Shown one piece after another: positions 42,438 through 50,902 of a stretch of 64,000 nt of DNA (its first letter is position 1; each line of letters starts with the position of its first letter). Origin of the DNA: a virus. The notes beneath the pieces were generated by a model that saw only the letters and a program-made list of their open reading frames with translations, made no database searches and was not told the DNA's origin. The stretch spans positions 1 through 64,000 of the IMG/VR virus record IMGVR_UViG_3300009537_000002; one strand, 5' to 3'. The translations under genes were made by a program, and so were the position numbers.

Positions 42438-43657
42438 TACGCTGACCTAAATAGAATTGGTGTTGCCCCCGCAAATCGGTTCTCCACAATCATTCTTTCG
42501 TCAGCCTCTGGGTCGAAGTCATCAATGAGAGTACTCCTGACCTTGTTGTCTTCTAGTCTAGACGGTCTGAAGAGAAACAGATTGTCGAAGGGCTTTATGG
42601 TACTGCCCACTTTCTTAATCAAATCAGAAGTGGCCAATGTCCGCTCTAGTGCTTCTTGTACGACAAATTCCTCCCCAATGTCCAGGTTGTTGATATAATC
42701 TGTGACGTTCTGTGTAGCAGCCTCAAGGACCTGTGTCTCCTCGTCTGTAGTCAACAACCGACGATATTGTAACGTCCCAACTAAGGAAAAGCCTAGCTCC
42801 GAAGGGCCACGCACATTAGTAACAATCCCTTGGGATGTCACGTTAGACACAGACGTCTGAACAGTAGAGATTAGATCCACAGACACCGTTGGGGTGACAG
42901 ACTTGACCAAGACGTCATAGGTACCGATTCCACGATGGAAAGGCAGCACAGTAATGTCGGCCACACCAGGCACAACCAGAGCAGCTAGCCTAATAGCAGT
43001 AGCGTTAGCTTGCTCAGCAGATAGCGTTGCGTTAGCGATACGAAAACGATAGTTAGTGTCTGTCTCGACATCTCCACCATTGATTACATCAGCATCATTG
43101 GTGACCTTGAGAGTGTCATTGATGGAGTCCGTGTAGCCCGTAAAGTTGTGGAACCTGAGCTGGTTACGACCAACGTTCTGAGTGGACCCAGTCCTGGCGG
43201 CCTCCACTGATACAAAGGCCTCATCATCTGTTGCAGGCAAAACTGTGTCCACAATCACCCGATAGCGGACACCACTTGCTCCTGCTTCTGTGCTAATGAT
43301 TGTTCCGGCCGTAACAGTAATTGAGGATCCACCGTTGATGTCTCCAAAGGTGCCGATATCCACAGCAAACCGAACATTACGATCTTCAACCGAGACAGCA
43401 GCAGCCTGTTCACCTAGTCTAGCAATACCCATCATGTCGCCAAAGAAGTTCAGGAAGTCACCTTCAGCGGCATCCAGAAAGGCCTGAGCAAAATTCAGGT
43501 CAAAGGTGCTGTACATACGCCCAAGCTTCCTGCTGACAGCTTCAGCAAGACCACGCATCTTACTGCCTGGAGAGCTTCTAGTGATGATTGTGGAGTTGAC
43601 CAGGTCATTGATCATCTCACCGAAAATTCGTTCTTGGCTTTGGGCAAACAGCGGCAT
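42437..43657 (-). CDS. Baseplate J/gp6-like wedge protein
   Basis: The 406-aa protein has the layout of baseplate J-family proteins. A helical N-terminus (IFGEMINDLVNSTIITRSSP, RGLAEAVSRKLGRMYSTFDL, then FLNFFGDMMGIARL) is followed by beta domains. The characteristic ETDTNYRFRIANATLSAEQA segment leads to AALVVPGVADITVLPFHRGI. These proteins form the inner ring of contractile-tail baseplates. Position after the gp25-like gene matches P2, Mu and T4-like baseplate order. Length is typical (350-480 aa). The call supports a contractile tail. Confidence 0.85.
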   Translation of the reverse strand: MPLFAQSQERIFGEMINDLVNSTIITRSSPGSKMRGLAEAVSRKLGRMYSTFDLNFAQAFLDAAEGDFLNFFGDMMGIARLGEQAAAVSVEDRNVRFAVDIGTFGDINGGSSITVTAGTIISTEAGASGVRYRVIVDTVLPATDDEAFVSVEAARTGSTQNVGRNQLRFHNFTGYTDSINDTLKVTNDADVINGGDVETDTNYRFRIANATLSAEQANATAIRLAALVVPGVADITVLPFHRGIGTYDVLVKSVTPTVSVDLISTVQTSVSNVTSQGIVTNVRGPSELGFSLVGTLQYRRLLTTDEETQVLEAATQNVTDYINNLDIGEEFVVQEALERTLATSDLIKKVGSTIKPFDNLFLFRPSRLEDNKVRSTLIDDFDPEADERMIVENRFAGATPILFRSA

Positions 43658-43659
43658 AC

Positions 43660-44136
43660 TTAGGCTCCTCTAGCGTCCCGAGTTATCTGGCTTTCTTCCA
43701 GGAAGAACACACTGTCCTCAAGAGTATCATATAGGAACGTCACGACAACAGGCTCTCCAATGCTGATATTGTTACCAGAAGTAGCCGTAGCTTCAACATT
43801 AAGCATAATCAAGGCTTGGTGTCTGCCCACTGGAATCACACGAACGCTCACGTCCTCTGACCTGAGAATACCAGCAGCTACGAGTCGACTTTTGAATCTG
43901 CTACGCATGGCCTCTCCAACTTCTCGAGAGTTGGGTTCGCCACGGAACTCAGACATGTTAGCTCCCAGGTTGGGATGCATCTGCCAGTCATTGAACTCAG
44001 ACCTAGCTATTGTATGGATCTCATTGAGGAGAGAGCGCAACAGGTCATCTTCGGTGTCCTTAAGGTCACCGTCCTTGCCCAAGATGAAATCCCCATCCCA
44101 AGTCCAGTCTAGGTCAATGCTGTCATAGTTAGCCAC
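43660..44136 (-). CDS. gp25/gpW-like baseplate wedge protein
   Basis: The 158-aa protein begins MANYDSIDLDWTWDGDFILG and contains LRSLLNEIHTIARSEFNDWQ followed by HPNLGANMSEFRGEP. The D-L-x-x-x-x-x-x-x-x-L-x-x-x-I-x-x-x-L helix before a P-x-x-G segment is typical of gp25-type (and DUF2634-type) wedge proteins. It lies just upstream of the J-like gene, as in most contractile injection systems. It would help trigger sheath assembly. The gene follows the preceding one by about 10 bases. Confidence 0.75.
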   Translation of the reverse strand: MANYDSIDLDWTWDGDFILGKDGDLKDTEDDLLRSLLNEIHTIARSEFNDWQMHPNLGANMSEFRGEPNSREVGEAMRSRFKSRLVAAGILRSEDVSVRVIPVGRHQALIMLNVEATATSGNNISIGEPVVVTFLYDTLEDSVFFLEESQITRDARGA

Positions 44137-44146
44137 GGTCCCCTCC

Positions 44147-44503
44147 TTAGGCGATGCTTGCTGGGTTCATTAGTGCTGTCATGAACCCCATGTCCTTCAT
44201 GATTGTGGTGATAAATGCTAGGGGAGGAAACGGGATCTGCCCTGGCATTGGTGTCACCAAAGTAGTTGGGATCATCTGTACAAAGTCGTTCATCTTGACG
44301 AACAATCCACCATTTCGTATATTTTCTGATGTTACATTCAAGACGATTGATTTCCCTGTGATAATTGTTCCATTCTTGGAAGTGGCCACGAAGTTGTTAC
44401 GGTTAGCAACCATATAGGCCTTTTCCTCTGCTACCATGAATCCAGCTTGAGAGTCCTTGGTGGCTGTCCAAATCTTCACGTTAGCCTTTTGTTTCTGTGC
44501 CAT
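44147..44503 (-). CDS. Small baseplate-region protein, 118 aa
   Basis: The ATG at 44503 (MAQKQKANVKIWTATKDSQA) has a strong AAGGAGG ribosome site; the longer frame to 44614 only shadows the spike gene. The sequence is beta-rich (IITGKSIVLNVTSENIRNGG) and ends in a hydrophobic, Met/Pro-rich tail (PGQIPFPPLAFITTIMKDMG). Lying between the OB-fold protein and the gp25-like protein, it may be a spike-tip or PAAR-like component. The glycine/proline pattern of PAAR is not clear, so I leave the function open. Confidence 0.55.
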   Translation of the reverse strand: MAQKQKANVKIWTATKDSQAGFMVAEEKAYMVANRNNFVATSKNGTIITGKSIVLNVTSENIRNGGLFVKMNDFVQMIPTTLVTPMPGQIPFPPLAFITTIMKDMGFMTALMNPASIA

Positions 44504-44513
44504 TGCTGCCTCC

Positions 44514-44978
44514 TTAGATGGAAATACCACCAGTAAAAATCTCGTGTACCTGAGTGGCCAGCTCGTTCGATCTTGTCTTCTTACGTCCTGTTCCAAAGAT
44601 TGCCTCACCGGCATCGCTGATGACTTCCACTACAGATTCTCGACCAGGAATATGCTTACCACGCCAATAGATGCGCACAATCAAGCCTTTCCTGAGAGCA
44701 CCATATAGCTGGTGAATCACAGTGATAGGTTGCAGAATAGGTAGCAGAGCTCCCTCACCCTGTTGGTCAGGGCCAGCGCCAATACGAATCCTATTGCCAC
44801 CACGATCAAAGATGTCCACACGGACGGTCGATTTGTCTTCGTCTACATCGGCAACAACACCATAGCTGATACGAACCTGTTCGTCTTTGGGTTCACCGCC
44901 TCTCTGCATCGACTGATCGAAGGTCTTCTGAACGGGATTTGTGTGCAGTGGTTTACCAGCTTGAGAACCCTTCAACAT
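44514..44978 (-). CDS. OB-fold baseplate/spike-base protein
   Basis: The 154-aa protein contains an OB-like barrel: ISYGVVADVDEDKSTVRVDI, then LLPILQPITVIHQLYGALRK, and GLIVRIYWRGKHIPGRESVV. This resembles the N-terminal OB domains of T4 gp5 and P2 gpV spike-base proteins, including the Y-G...K-G-x-x-V element. It directly follows the hub gene and precedes wedge genes, the expected place for a central spike component. There is no beta-helix needle, so the spike tip must be another gene. Confidence 0.7.
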   Translation of the reverse strand: MLKGSQAGKPLHTNPVQKTFDQSMQRGGEPKDEQVRISYGVVADVDEDKSTVRVDIFDRGGNRIRIGAGPDQQGEGALLPILQPITVIHQLYGALRKGLIVRIYWRGKHIPGRESVVEVISDAGEAIFGTGRKKTRSNELATQVHEIFTGGISI

Positions 44979-44980
44979 TG

Positions 44981-47900
44981 TTACCTCGCAAATAGAGTAT
45001 CATAGAAGTCACCCTGAGTACGACCCACCCAAGCATTTGGCTGATACTTATCGTAAACATCACTGAGCATGAGACCAATACCCTCATCAGCTTCCTTGGC
45101 CCATTTAACAATCTCATCACCAATGCTCTGAACAAATGTACCTTCCGTCTTCTTAATTGGCAATCCTGCCACCATGGCATTGCCACCTTTTACTAGCGGG
45201 CTATATCGGAACGGATGAGCCAGCTGGCTACGAGTGATCAACTTCTTGAAAATAAAGGTACCAATCATACCAAAGGCTGTGTTTGATGTACCTTGAGACA
45301 GAGCGTTCTCAGAGCTGTTGAAGAACATGTTGGCAATCGGGGTAAATGCATAGTTTAATGCAACAGCTCCTGCTCCTGCTACGGATGCTACAGCAGCCAG
45401 TGAACTACCAGCGACTCCTACTGTTGTAGCCAAGTCTCCACTACCAACAGCACTTGTAGCTCCAGCAGCCACTGCACTAGGTGCACCGGTCATCAGGCTG
45501 GGCAGACTAGCGAGTCCCTGTTTTTGTAGAGCATACTCGGCCATCAATCCCATAGCATCACTAGTGCTCAGAGTTGTGTGTTGGTTTACGTGGACTATCA
45601 AGTCTGGTGTGATCTCTGTAATGAAACCTGTGTCTTGGGAAAATCTATGGACCACTTGTTCTACTTCGATAGGACCAAACATGTCAGAGTACTCATCAAA
45701 AACATAGCAAATGTCATGTGGCTTGATACGTGGGTTTCCTACAATGACAATAGAACCACGATAGCTTTCCTTGAGAGTGTTGTATAGAAGACCAACAGCA
45801 TAGCGCTTGGCCATCTCATATCCTACACAGTTAGGATACTGAGCAAAGAGCTCACGGACATCTTCGTCCTTCACAGCAGCATCAGCACGGAGTGTGAATG
45901 TTTGGAGGTCATCGAAGACTAGCTGTGCTGTCTCGTCGCTAACATCGGCCGCATCATCACCATACTGTAGAGTCACTGTGTTGAACACGTTGCCAGATGA
46001 CTCAATATTGTTCATCAAGATGTGCTGAGTGCTAGTCAGGACATGGTAGTTCCTGAATGGCTTGATGAAACCTTGGTCGAGAGCAAAGTTCTTAATCTTC
46101 TTTCTGATCCAGAACTTCCTGGCTTGCTCGTATGGGTCTAGATCTTTTTGAATATCGTCTGTGACCTGCGCAGCAGCAACTCCTGCAATTGCGCCAAGGC
46201 CTGGACCTGCAATTGCAACACCCACTGCCCCAGCTGCCAGTCCCACATTGGACGGTGCTGACTTGTTTGGATCGGTAGCCTTGTCGAGCTCGGTGCGACT
46301 ATCTCTAAGCGTATCGACAGCGTCTTGTACGACCTTCTCAATACCCTCAATCTTATTGTCCTCGTTGAATGAAGGATCTCGAGCAAAGTAAAGCTGGTCG
46401 GGAACACCAAAGAACATTGTCATCCTTGGACCCCACTTACCTTCGTAGGGTACGGGGTAGGCTATGTAGGATGGGTGGCGAAGGGTCATCTCCTGGAAGG
46501 TGTCCCACACCGTGCTGTGGTACAAAGTGTACTTGGCAGTGGAATCGAAGAGGCCCCAGATACCCCTGCCCTTTGGTGCAAAGATGTTGTCGTCCTGGGG
46601 ACTTGGCACAAAGTTCCACTCGTTGCGCAAAGATCCATAAGCCGTGTTGTTGGCCTTACCGCCCTCCCAACGACCAAAATGTACAACCTCTGGGAACGAG
46701 AGCATCTCTTCAAGAATCTTACCAGTACGCCCCGTGCTGGAAAGGAACCCACCGAATGTTTTTACCTCACCATGCTGGTTCTGAACGAGCTCAACGGCGA
46801 AGCTCTGACAGACGATCTGTACCATGTCATCACTTTCACTGAACGCAATGTCAGTGATAACGCCATTCAGTACGGTCTCGAGTTCATCTGGATCGTTGTT
46901 GTATCCTAAACGCAATTGCATCTGCTGACCCGGTTTAAGCATCAATGAAGCAATCGGATTTTCATCGGCCGTGTTGGTAAGCAGAGGATCATTGTAGTCC
47001 TCAGTCACAATACGACCATCTGCTCCTCTAGGATCATCTGGGTCAGCTAGCTCTCTGAATTTACGATTACTGAGCACACCACTAACATTGGTCATACTGA
47101 TGACCGCTAGGTCAACACCAACCTTTCTACTTCTGATTACCTTGATGTCCTTGATTGAACTATAGGAGAAGAAGTCATCAAAACCAAATCGCTTACGCTC
47201 ACCGAGGTCAGATTCAATGAAGTAGAGTCGGAACGTAGGGTATGCACGAAGTAGAGAGTAACCCTGACCATTGTGCATGTCTTTCTCGAGCTGTTCGATG
47301 CTTTTGGTGAAGAGAGACTCGTTTGTTGGATTGAGTCCAACAACAGGACCCTGACACACCCTTGCTTCACCTTTGAGCTTTGCTTCTGGATCAACAAACA
47401 GACCACCCGGATCGATCATACCAAAGTGAAGGTGCGCACCTGTGCTAGCACCGGAACTTCCAACACGACCAATAATTTGACCCTGGGCCACGGACACCGT
47501 ACCCAGGGCTGTCTTAGCATTAGCCAAAGCTGCATACTCACCTTCAAACAACATGTGAGAGTATGTGGTTTTCCAACCACCGTCATGTGCCAGTTCGATA
47601 CTGTTGCCTGAGTTCTTACGAGGCTGTTCGGCCTTGTCGGGATCCCATGGCTCATCACGAATGAAGGTGATATTGCCATCAGCAGCAGCACGGACAGGCA
47701 GGCCCAATGAACCTCCACGAGCAGAGATGTCTATGCCTTTGTGGGGTGTTATTTTCCTTTCAAAGTCACCACTCTGTAGAGCTTCTGCAAAACCCTTTTT
47801 GTCAAAACCATCCTTGTTGTTGAAGAACCCAACAATCTTTCCGGTATCTTTGTTCTTCAGCGCAATGGGGCTGATACGATCCAAATCGAACTTACTTGTC

Positions 47901-50887
47901 ACAACCCTATTATTTGGATCAGTTGGCCAAGTCCAAACAGGTTCCTTGTTAGGGTCTCGTGGCTGTGCAGGTACATATGCTGGTTCACCCTTGAACTCAA
48001 TCGAGTTTGTGCCAAAACGATGTCTGGCTTTGGCATAATGCTTCTCATTTGGAGTCAAAGTGGCACCAGGTCGTGTCTTGAGAACCATGAGACCTGGTGA
48101 ACGAGCTTCACCAAGCACACTGAATGCAGACAGGTCCATCTTGGGAAGGCTAATAGGCTCATCGTGGCGTGCTTCCGTCTGGATACTACATGCCAAGCCA
48201 TTCTCTACGTCGATGAGATCATCATAGTGGAACACGGCCTCGGACGCTTGAATCTGAGCCTTCACAGCCTCTTGTACTTCTTTGCGCTTTGCTTCGTCTT
48301 CATCACTCTCAAACACACTGGCCCAGAAACTTTTGTCGAATTGTGTGTTAGCAGACTCGAGTCTAATTTGATTAGCCAGGGCGGGACCCATCTTAGCCTC
48401 ATATGACTGTTCCACCCATGACTTCTCGGCACCAGCGCGCTGAGTTGCATCTTCTTGCGAAGCCTTGATAGCTTCGATTGCTTTCTGTTGCACCTTGAAC
48501 GGAATGAGGCTATTCACGTCATCAGTGAGTTGATTGTACATATAGAAGTCTGGTTGCAATAGAATGCTGAGCCCTTTCTGCCTGGCACCAAAAACACCAC
48601 GCTTAGCCGCCGTGAGTAATTCTTCAGTGGCCATCCGCATAGCACTCTCGTCTGACGTGCTGAGGATCTGAACAACCTGTCGTAGAGGAAAGTCTGGATA
48701 GCAATCACCACTACTGGCCATGATGTTCTCACTAAGCATCTCTCTCACAAGCTTGAACTGCGGAAGGTGGATGTGGTCAGTAAACGTAATCTTATCCAAG
48801 AAGGCCACAGAGAAGTGCAGCCAGTCCTGAAGAAATTCGTTGATGAAGTTGGCAACACGATTTACCTGGAGCTCCTCCACTGTGTCCACCTGGCTGGTTT
48901 GGATAGCGGCAAGAGTAGCATTCTGCACCTCGGTATCTCCGCGTTGGATCGCCCGGGCAGCAGCAACCGATGCTTGACCCATCTCTCGAGAGTTTTTAAT
49001 GTTTCGAGCTGCATCGCTGCGTGCTTCTTCAAGAGTACTTGGATCAAAGTGCACGCTGGCTCTCAATACTTGAGGAAGAAGAAATCTAATAGCCGGGAAC
49101 AGATCTTCCTGAAGTCGCTGAATACCCGGAGCATCATCGTTATCTAGAGAGAAGAATTCGCTACTAGGAGGTACGAGACTGTCAAATGCATCAAACAACT
49201 CTAGATAGAGGTTGTTGAATTCCTCGGCATATTCTTCACACAGAGTTCTAAATGCCTGGTTCCTGACAGGGTCGTTTGACGTCTTACCTTGTGGAGCATA
49301 CTTGTAGAGACCTACTGTATTTGCGATAGTTTTAAGCGACTCTGCGCTTCGACCGAACTGTCTCTCAAAGGTAAGATTCTTCAACAAGATCTCAGAGACC
49401 ATGTTTCGAATATCTTGTCTAGTCTGCATACGCTGTCCGGGCTGAATGCTCTCCTTTGTATTTGGCTCAATAGGATTGTCGATCAGTTCAAGACTAGCAG
49501 TATAGGTACCAGGCTGGCCTGGTACCGTACCAGTTATCAAAGCATTGGGAATGAAGTGGTGTAACCCACACATGTTGACCAAGCCATTGAACAGGCGAAT
49601 GTTTCTTTGACCCTGTGGGATGACCTTGAATTTGTGTGCCTGGTCTTCCACGGTGTTGTAGAAGCTAGTTAGAGCAGACAAAGAATCTTCGGATGTTGTG
49701 ACAATAGACAGGGTTACTACGCCGTCAACACTGCCGATGTGCTGGAAGGTAGGATATGGATGACCAATGAGAGGAAGTTGTGCCAGCACATTCTCAAAGC
49801 TGATGGTCAGACCAGTAACGATTAATCCACTGGATGGACCATTGAGTGCCAGATAACGAGATCGCTCGAGAAGCATTGTGCTTTCTGGCTCAGCCTGACC
49901 GACCTCTCTTCGTGGGGCTTGAGGCGTATCATTAAATGTAATAGCCTCCCCCTTGTTATTGAACACTGGATACCACACAGCGCGGTCAAGTAGAGAGAAC
50001 CTGTTGTCTGCACCAGGTGCCAAGGTATCATCCAAAATATCGTTGACCTTCTGAACAGTAAGTTTCTCGGGACCCATAGAAGTAATGTGTCCAAACGTTT
50101 CTTCTGCAAGAAGTAATCCGCGCTCACGACCACGCGCTGCCACCAAAGACTTGATTACCTGTGCGTTAGCGCTGGTTCTTTGATCTGACTTCTTGGACAC
50201 ACTGAGCGCAATTTCTTTTTGAAGTTGCTGCAGTGCCTCAAAGTCTCTCTCCAGTTCACGATACTGATCTACTGTAAGAGAAGCGAACTGCTGAAACCTC
50301 ATGCTGATGGCTTTGTCATCGAGCTTCTTGATCTTCTTGTAATCGTTTCGCTGTTGCTCAGCCCTGTACATAGTCTTCCAAGGCAGAGACTCAGCTGGGT
50401 TTGGAGTAGAGATAGCAGAGAAGAAATCCTTCTTGTAGCTCCAGTCCTTCAGAAACGCGTGGTAGTTGAACCACTGGAAAAAGAAGGTAACATCAACAGT
50501 ATTAGTTGAGTCGTTCTCTTTAGAGATGTGGAGCTGTTGCAACGCCAACACCATCTGAGGTTCGGGTGAGCCACCCAACACACTGTTGCGAACGAACTGA
50601 TTCTCTACGTAGCAGAATGGAGTGACACGAAACTGAGATACTAGATTGCGGAGCTGTTCTAGTCCGTTGTCGAGCTTGTTGTGACCGAATGCGCCTCGCG
50701 TAGTAGTCGTAAACTTCGCCGACACCATAATACGAATGGTTGAGAAGCCCGACTTGGACTTGATGGACGACCTAGTACGCAGGGTGTTCCACATGTGATT
50801 GACGGACTTCTTGTCAATCTGGATTTGTTCTGGTGGAATGTTGAGTACGATGTCGTTGATTTGGAAAAATCCATTATCTCCAGGCAT
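44981..50887 (-). CDS. Giant tail hub protein with embedded M23 peptidoglycan peptidase, 1968 aa
   Basis: Residues 1-150 form a beta domain typical of LysM-less tail proteins near the hub (MPGDNGFFQINDIVLNIPPE). Residues 170-900 are mostly helical, with a second similar beta unit at about 345-475. An M23 lysostaphin-type metallopeptidase spans about 985-1170, with zinc ligands H1049-x-x-x-D1053 and H1152-L-H1154, plus H1111. After it, residues about 1210-1500 resemble a gp27/gpD-like hub (GQQMQLRLGYNNDPDELETV...). Ala/Gly-rich segments and a C-terminal domain follow. It would form the tail tip and open peptidoglycan during DNA entry. Start ATG has AAGGGG. Confidence 0.85.
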   Translation of the reverse strand: MPGDNGFFQINDIVLNIPPEQIQIDKKSVNHMWNTLRTRSSIKSKSGFSTIRIMVSAKFTTTTRGAFGHNKLDNGLEQLRNLVSQFRVTPFCYVENQFVRNSVLGGSPEPQMVLALQQLHISKENDSTNTVDVTFFFQWFNYHAFLKDWSYKKDFFSAISTPNPAESLPWKTMYRAEQQRNDYKKIKKLDDKAISMRFQQFASLTVDQYRELERDFEALQQLQKEIALSVSKKSDQRTSANAQVIKSLVAARGRERGLLLAEETFGHITSMGPEKLTVQKVNDILDDTLAPGADNRFSLLDRAVWYPVFNNKGEAITFNDTPQAPRREVGQAEPESTMLLERSRYLALNGPSSGLIVTGLTISFENVLAQLPLIGHPYPTFQHIGSVDGVVTLSIVTTSEDSLSALTSFYNTVEDQAHKFKVIPQGQRNIRLFNGLVNMCGLHHFIPNALITGTVPGQPGTYTASLELIDNPIEPNTKESIQPGQRMQTRQDIRNMVSEILLKNLTFERQFGRSAESLKTIANTVGLYKYAPQGKTSNDPVRNQAFRTLCEEYAEEFNNLYLELFDAFDSLVPPSSEFFSLDNDDAPGIQRLQEDLFPAIRFLLPQVLRASVHFDPSTLEEARSDAARNIKNSREMGQASVAAARAIQRGDTEVQNATLAAIQTSQVDTVEELQVNRVANFINEFLQDWLHFSVAFLDKITFTDHIHLPQFKLVREMLSENIMASSGDCYPDFPLRQVVQILSTSDESAMRMATEELLTAAKRGVFGARQKGLSILLQPDFYMYNQLTDDVNSLIPFKVQQKAIEAIKASQEDATQRAGAEKSWVEQSYEAKMGPALANQIRLESANTQFDKSFWASVFESDEDEAKRKEVQEAVKAQIQASEAVFHYDDLIDVENGLACSIQTEARHDEPISLPKMDLSAFSVLGEARSPGLMVLKTRPGATLTPNEKHYAKARHRFGTNSIEFKGEPAYVPAQPRDPNKEPVWTWPTDPNNRVVTSKFDLDRISPIALKNKDTGKIVGFFNNKDGFDKKGFAEALQSGDFERKITPHKGIDISARGGSLGLPVRAAADGNITFIRDEPWDPDKAEQPRKNSGNSIELAHDGGWKTTYSHMLFEGEYAALANAKTALGTVSVAQGQIIGRVGSSGASTGAHLHFGMIDPGGLFVDPEAKLKGEARVCQGPVVGLNPTNESLFTKSIEQLEKDMHNGQGYSLLRAYPTFRLYFIESDLGERKRFGFDDFFSYSSIKDIKVIRSRKVGVDLAVISMTNVSGVLSNRKFRELADPDDPRGADGRIVTEDYNDPLLTNTADENPIASLMLKPGQQMQLRLGYNNDPDELETVLNGVITDIAFSESDDMVQIVCQSFAVELVQNQHGEVKTFGGFLSSTGRTGKILEEMLSFPEVVHFGRWEGGKANNTAYGSLRNEWNFVPSPQDDNIFAPKGRGIWGLFDSTAKYTLYHSTVWDTFQEMTLRHPSYIAYPVPYEGKWGPRMTMFFGVPDQLYFARDPSFNEDNKIEGIEKVVQDAVDTLRDSRTELDKATDPNKSAPSNVGLAAGAVGVAIAGPGLGAIAGVAAAQVTDDIQKDLDPYEQARKFWIRKKIKNFALDQGFIKPFRNYHVLTSTQHILMNNIESSGNVFNTVTLQYGDDAADVSDETAQLVFDDLQTFTLRADAAVKDEDVRELFAQYPNCVGYEMAKRYAVGLLYNTLKESYRGSIVIVGNPRIKPHDICYVFDEYSDMFGPIEVEQVVHRFSQDTGFITEITPDLIVHVNQHTTLSTSDAMGLMAEYALQKQGLASLPSLMTGAPSAVAAGATSAVGSGDLATTVGVAGSSLAAVASVAGAGAVALNYAFTPIANMFFNSSENALSQGTSNTAFGMIGTFIFKKLITRSQLAHPFRYSPLVKGGNAMVAGLPIKKTEGTFVQSIGDEIVKWAKEADEGIGLMLSDVYDKYQPNAWVGRTQGDFYDTLFAR
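47426..47743 (-). other. M23 peptidase catalytic core within the hub gene
   Basis: This segment encodes residues 1049-1154 of the hub. It holds HKGIDISARGG (His and Asp ligands), TTYSHM (a second-shell or catalytic His) and GAHLHFGM (His ligands). The full set needed for a zinc endopeptidase is present, so the domain is probably active against peptide cross-links of host cell wall. Confidence 0.85.
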
Positions 50888-50902
50888 TTACGGTTCGACC
50901 CC

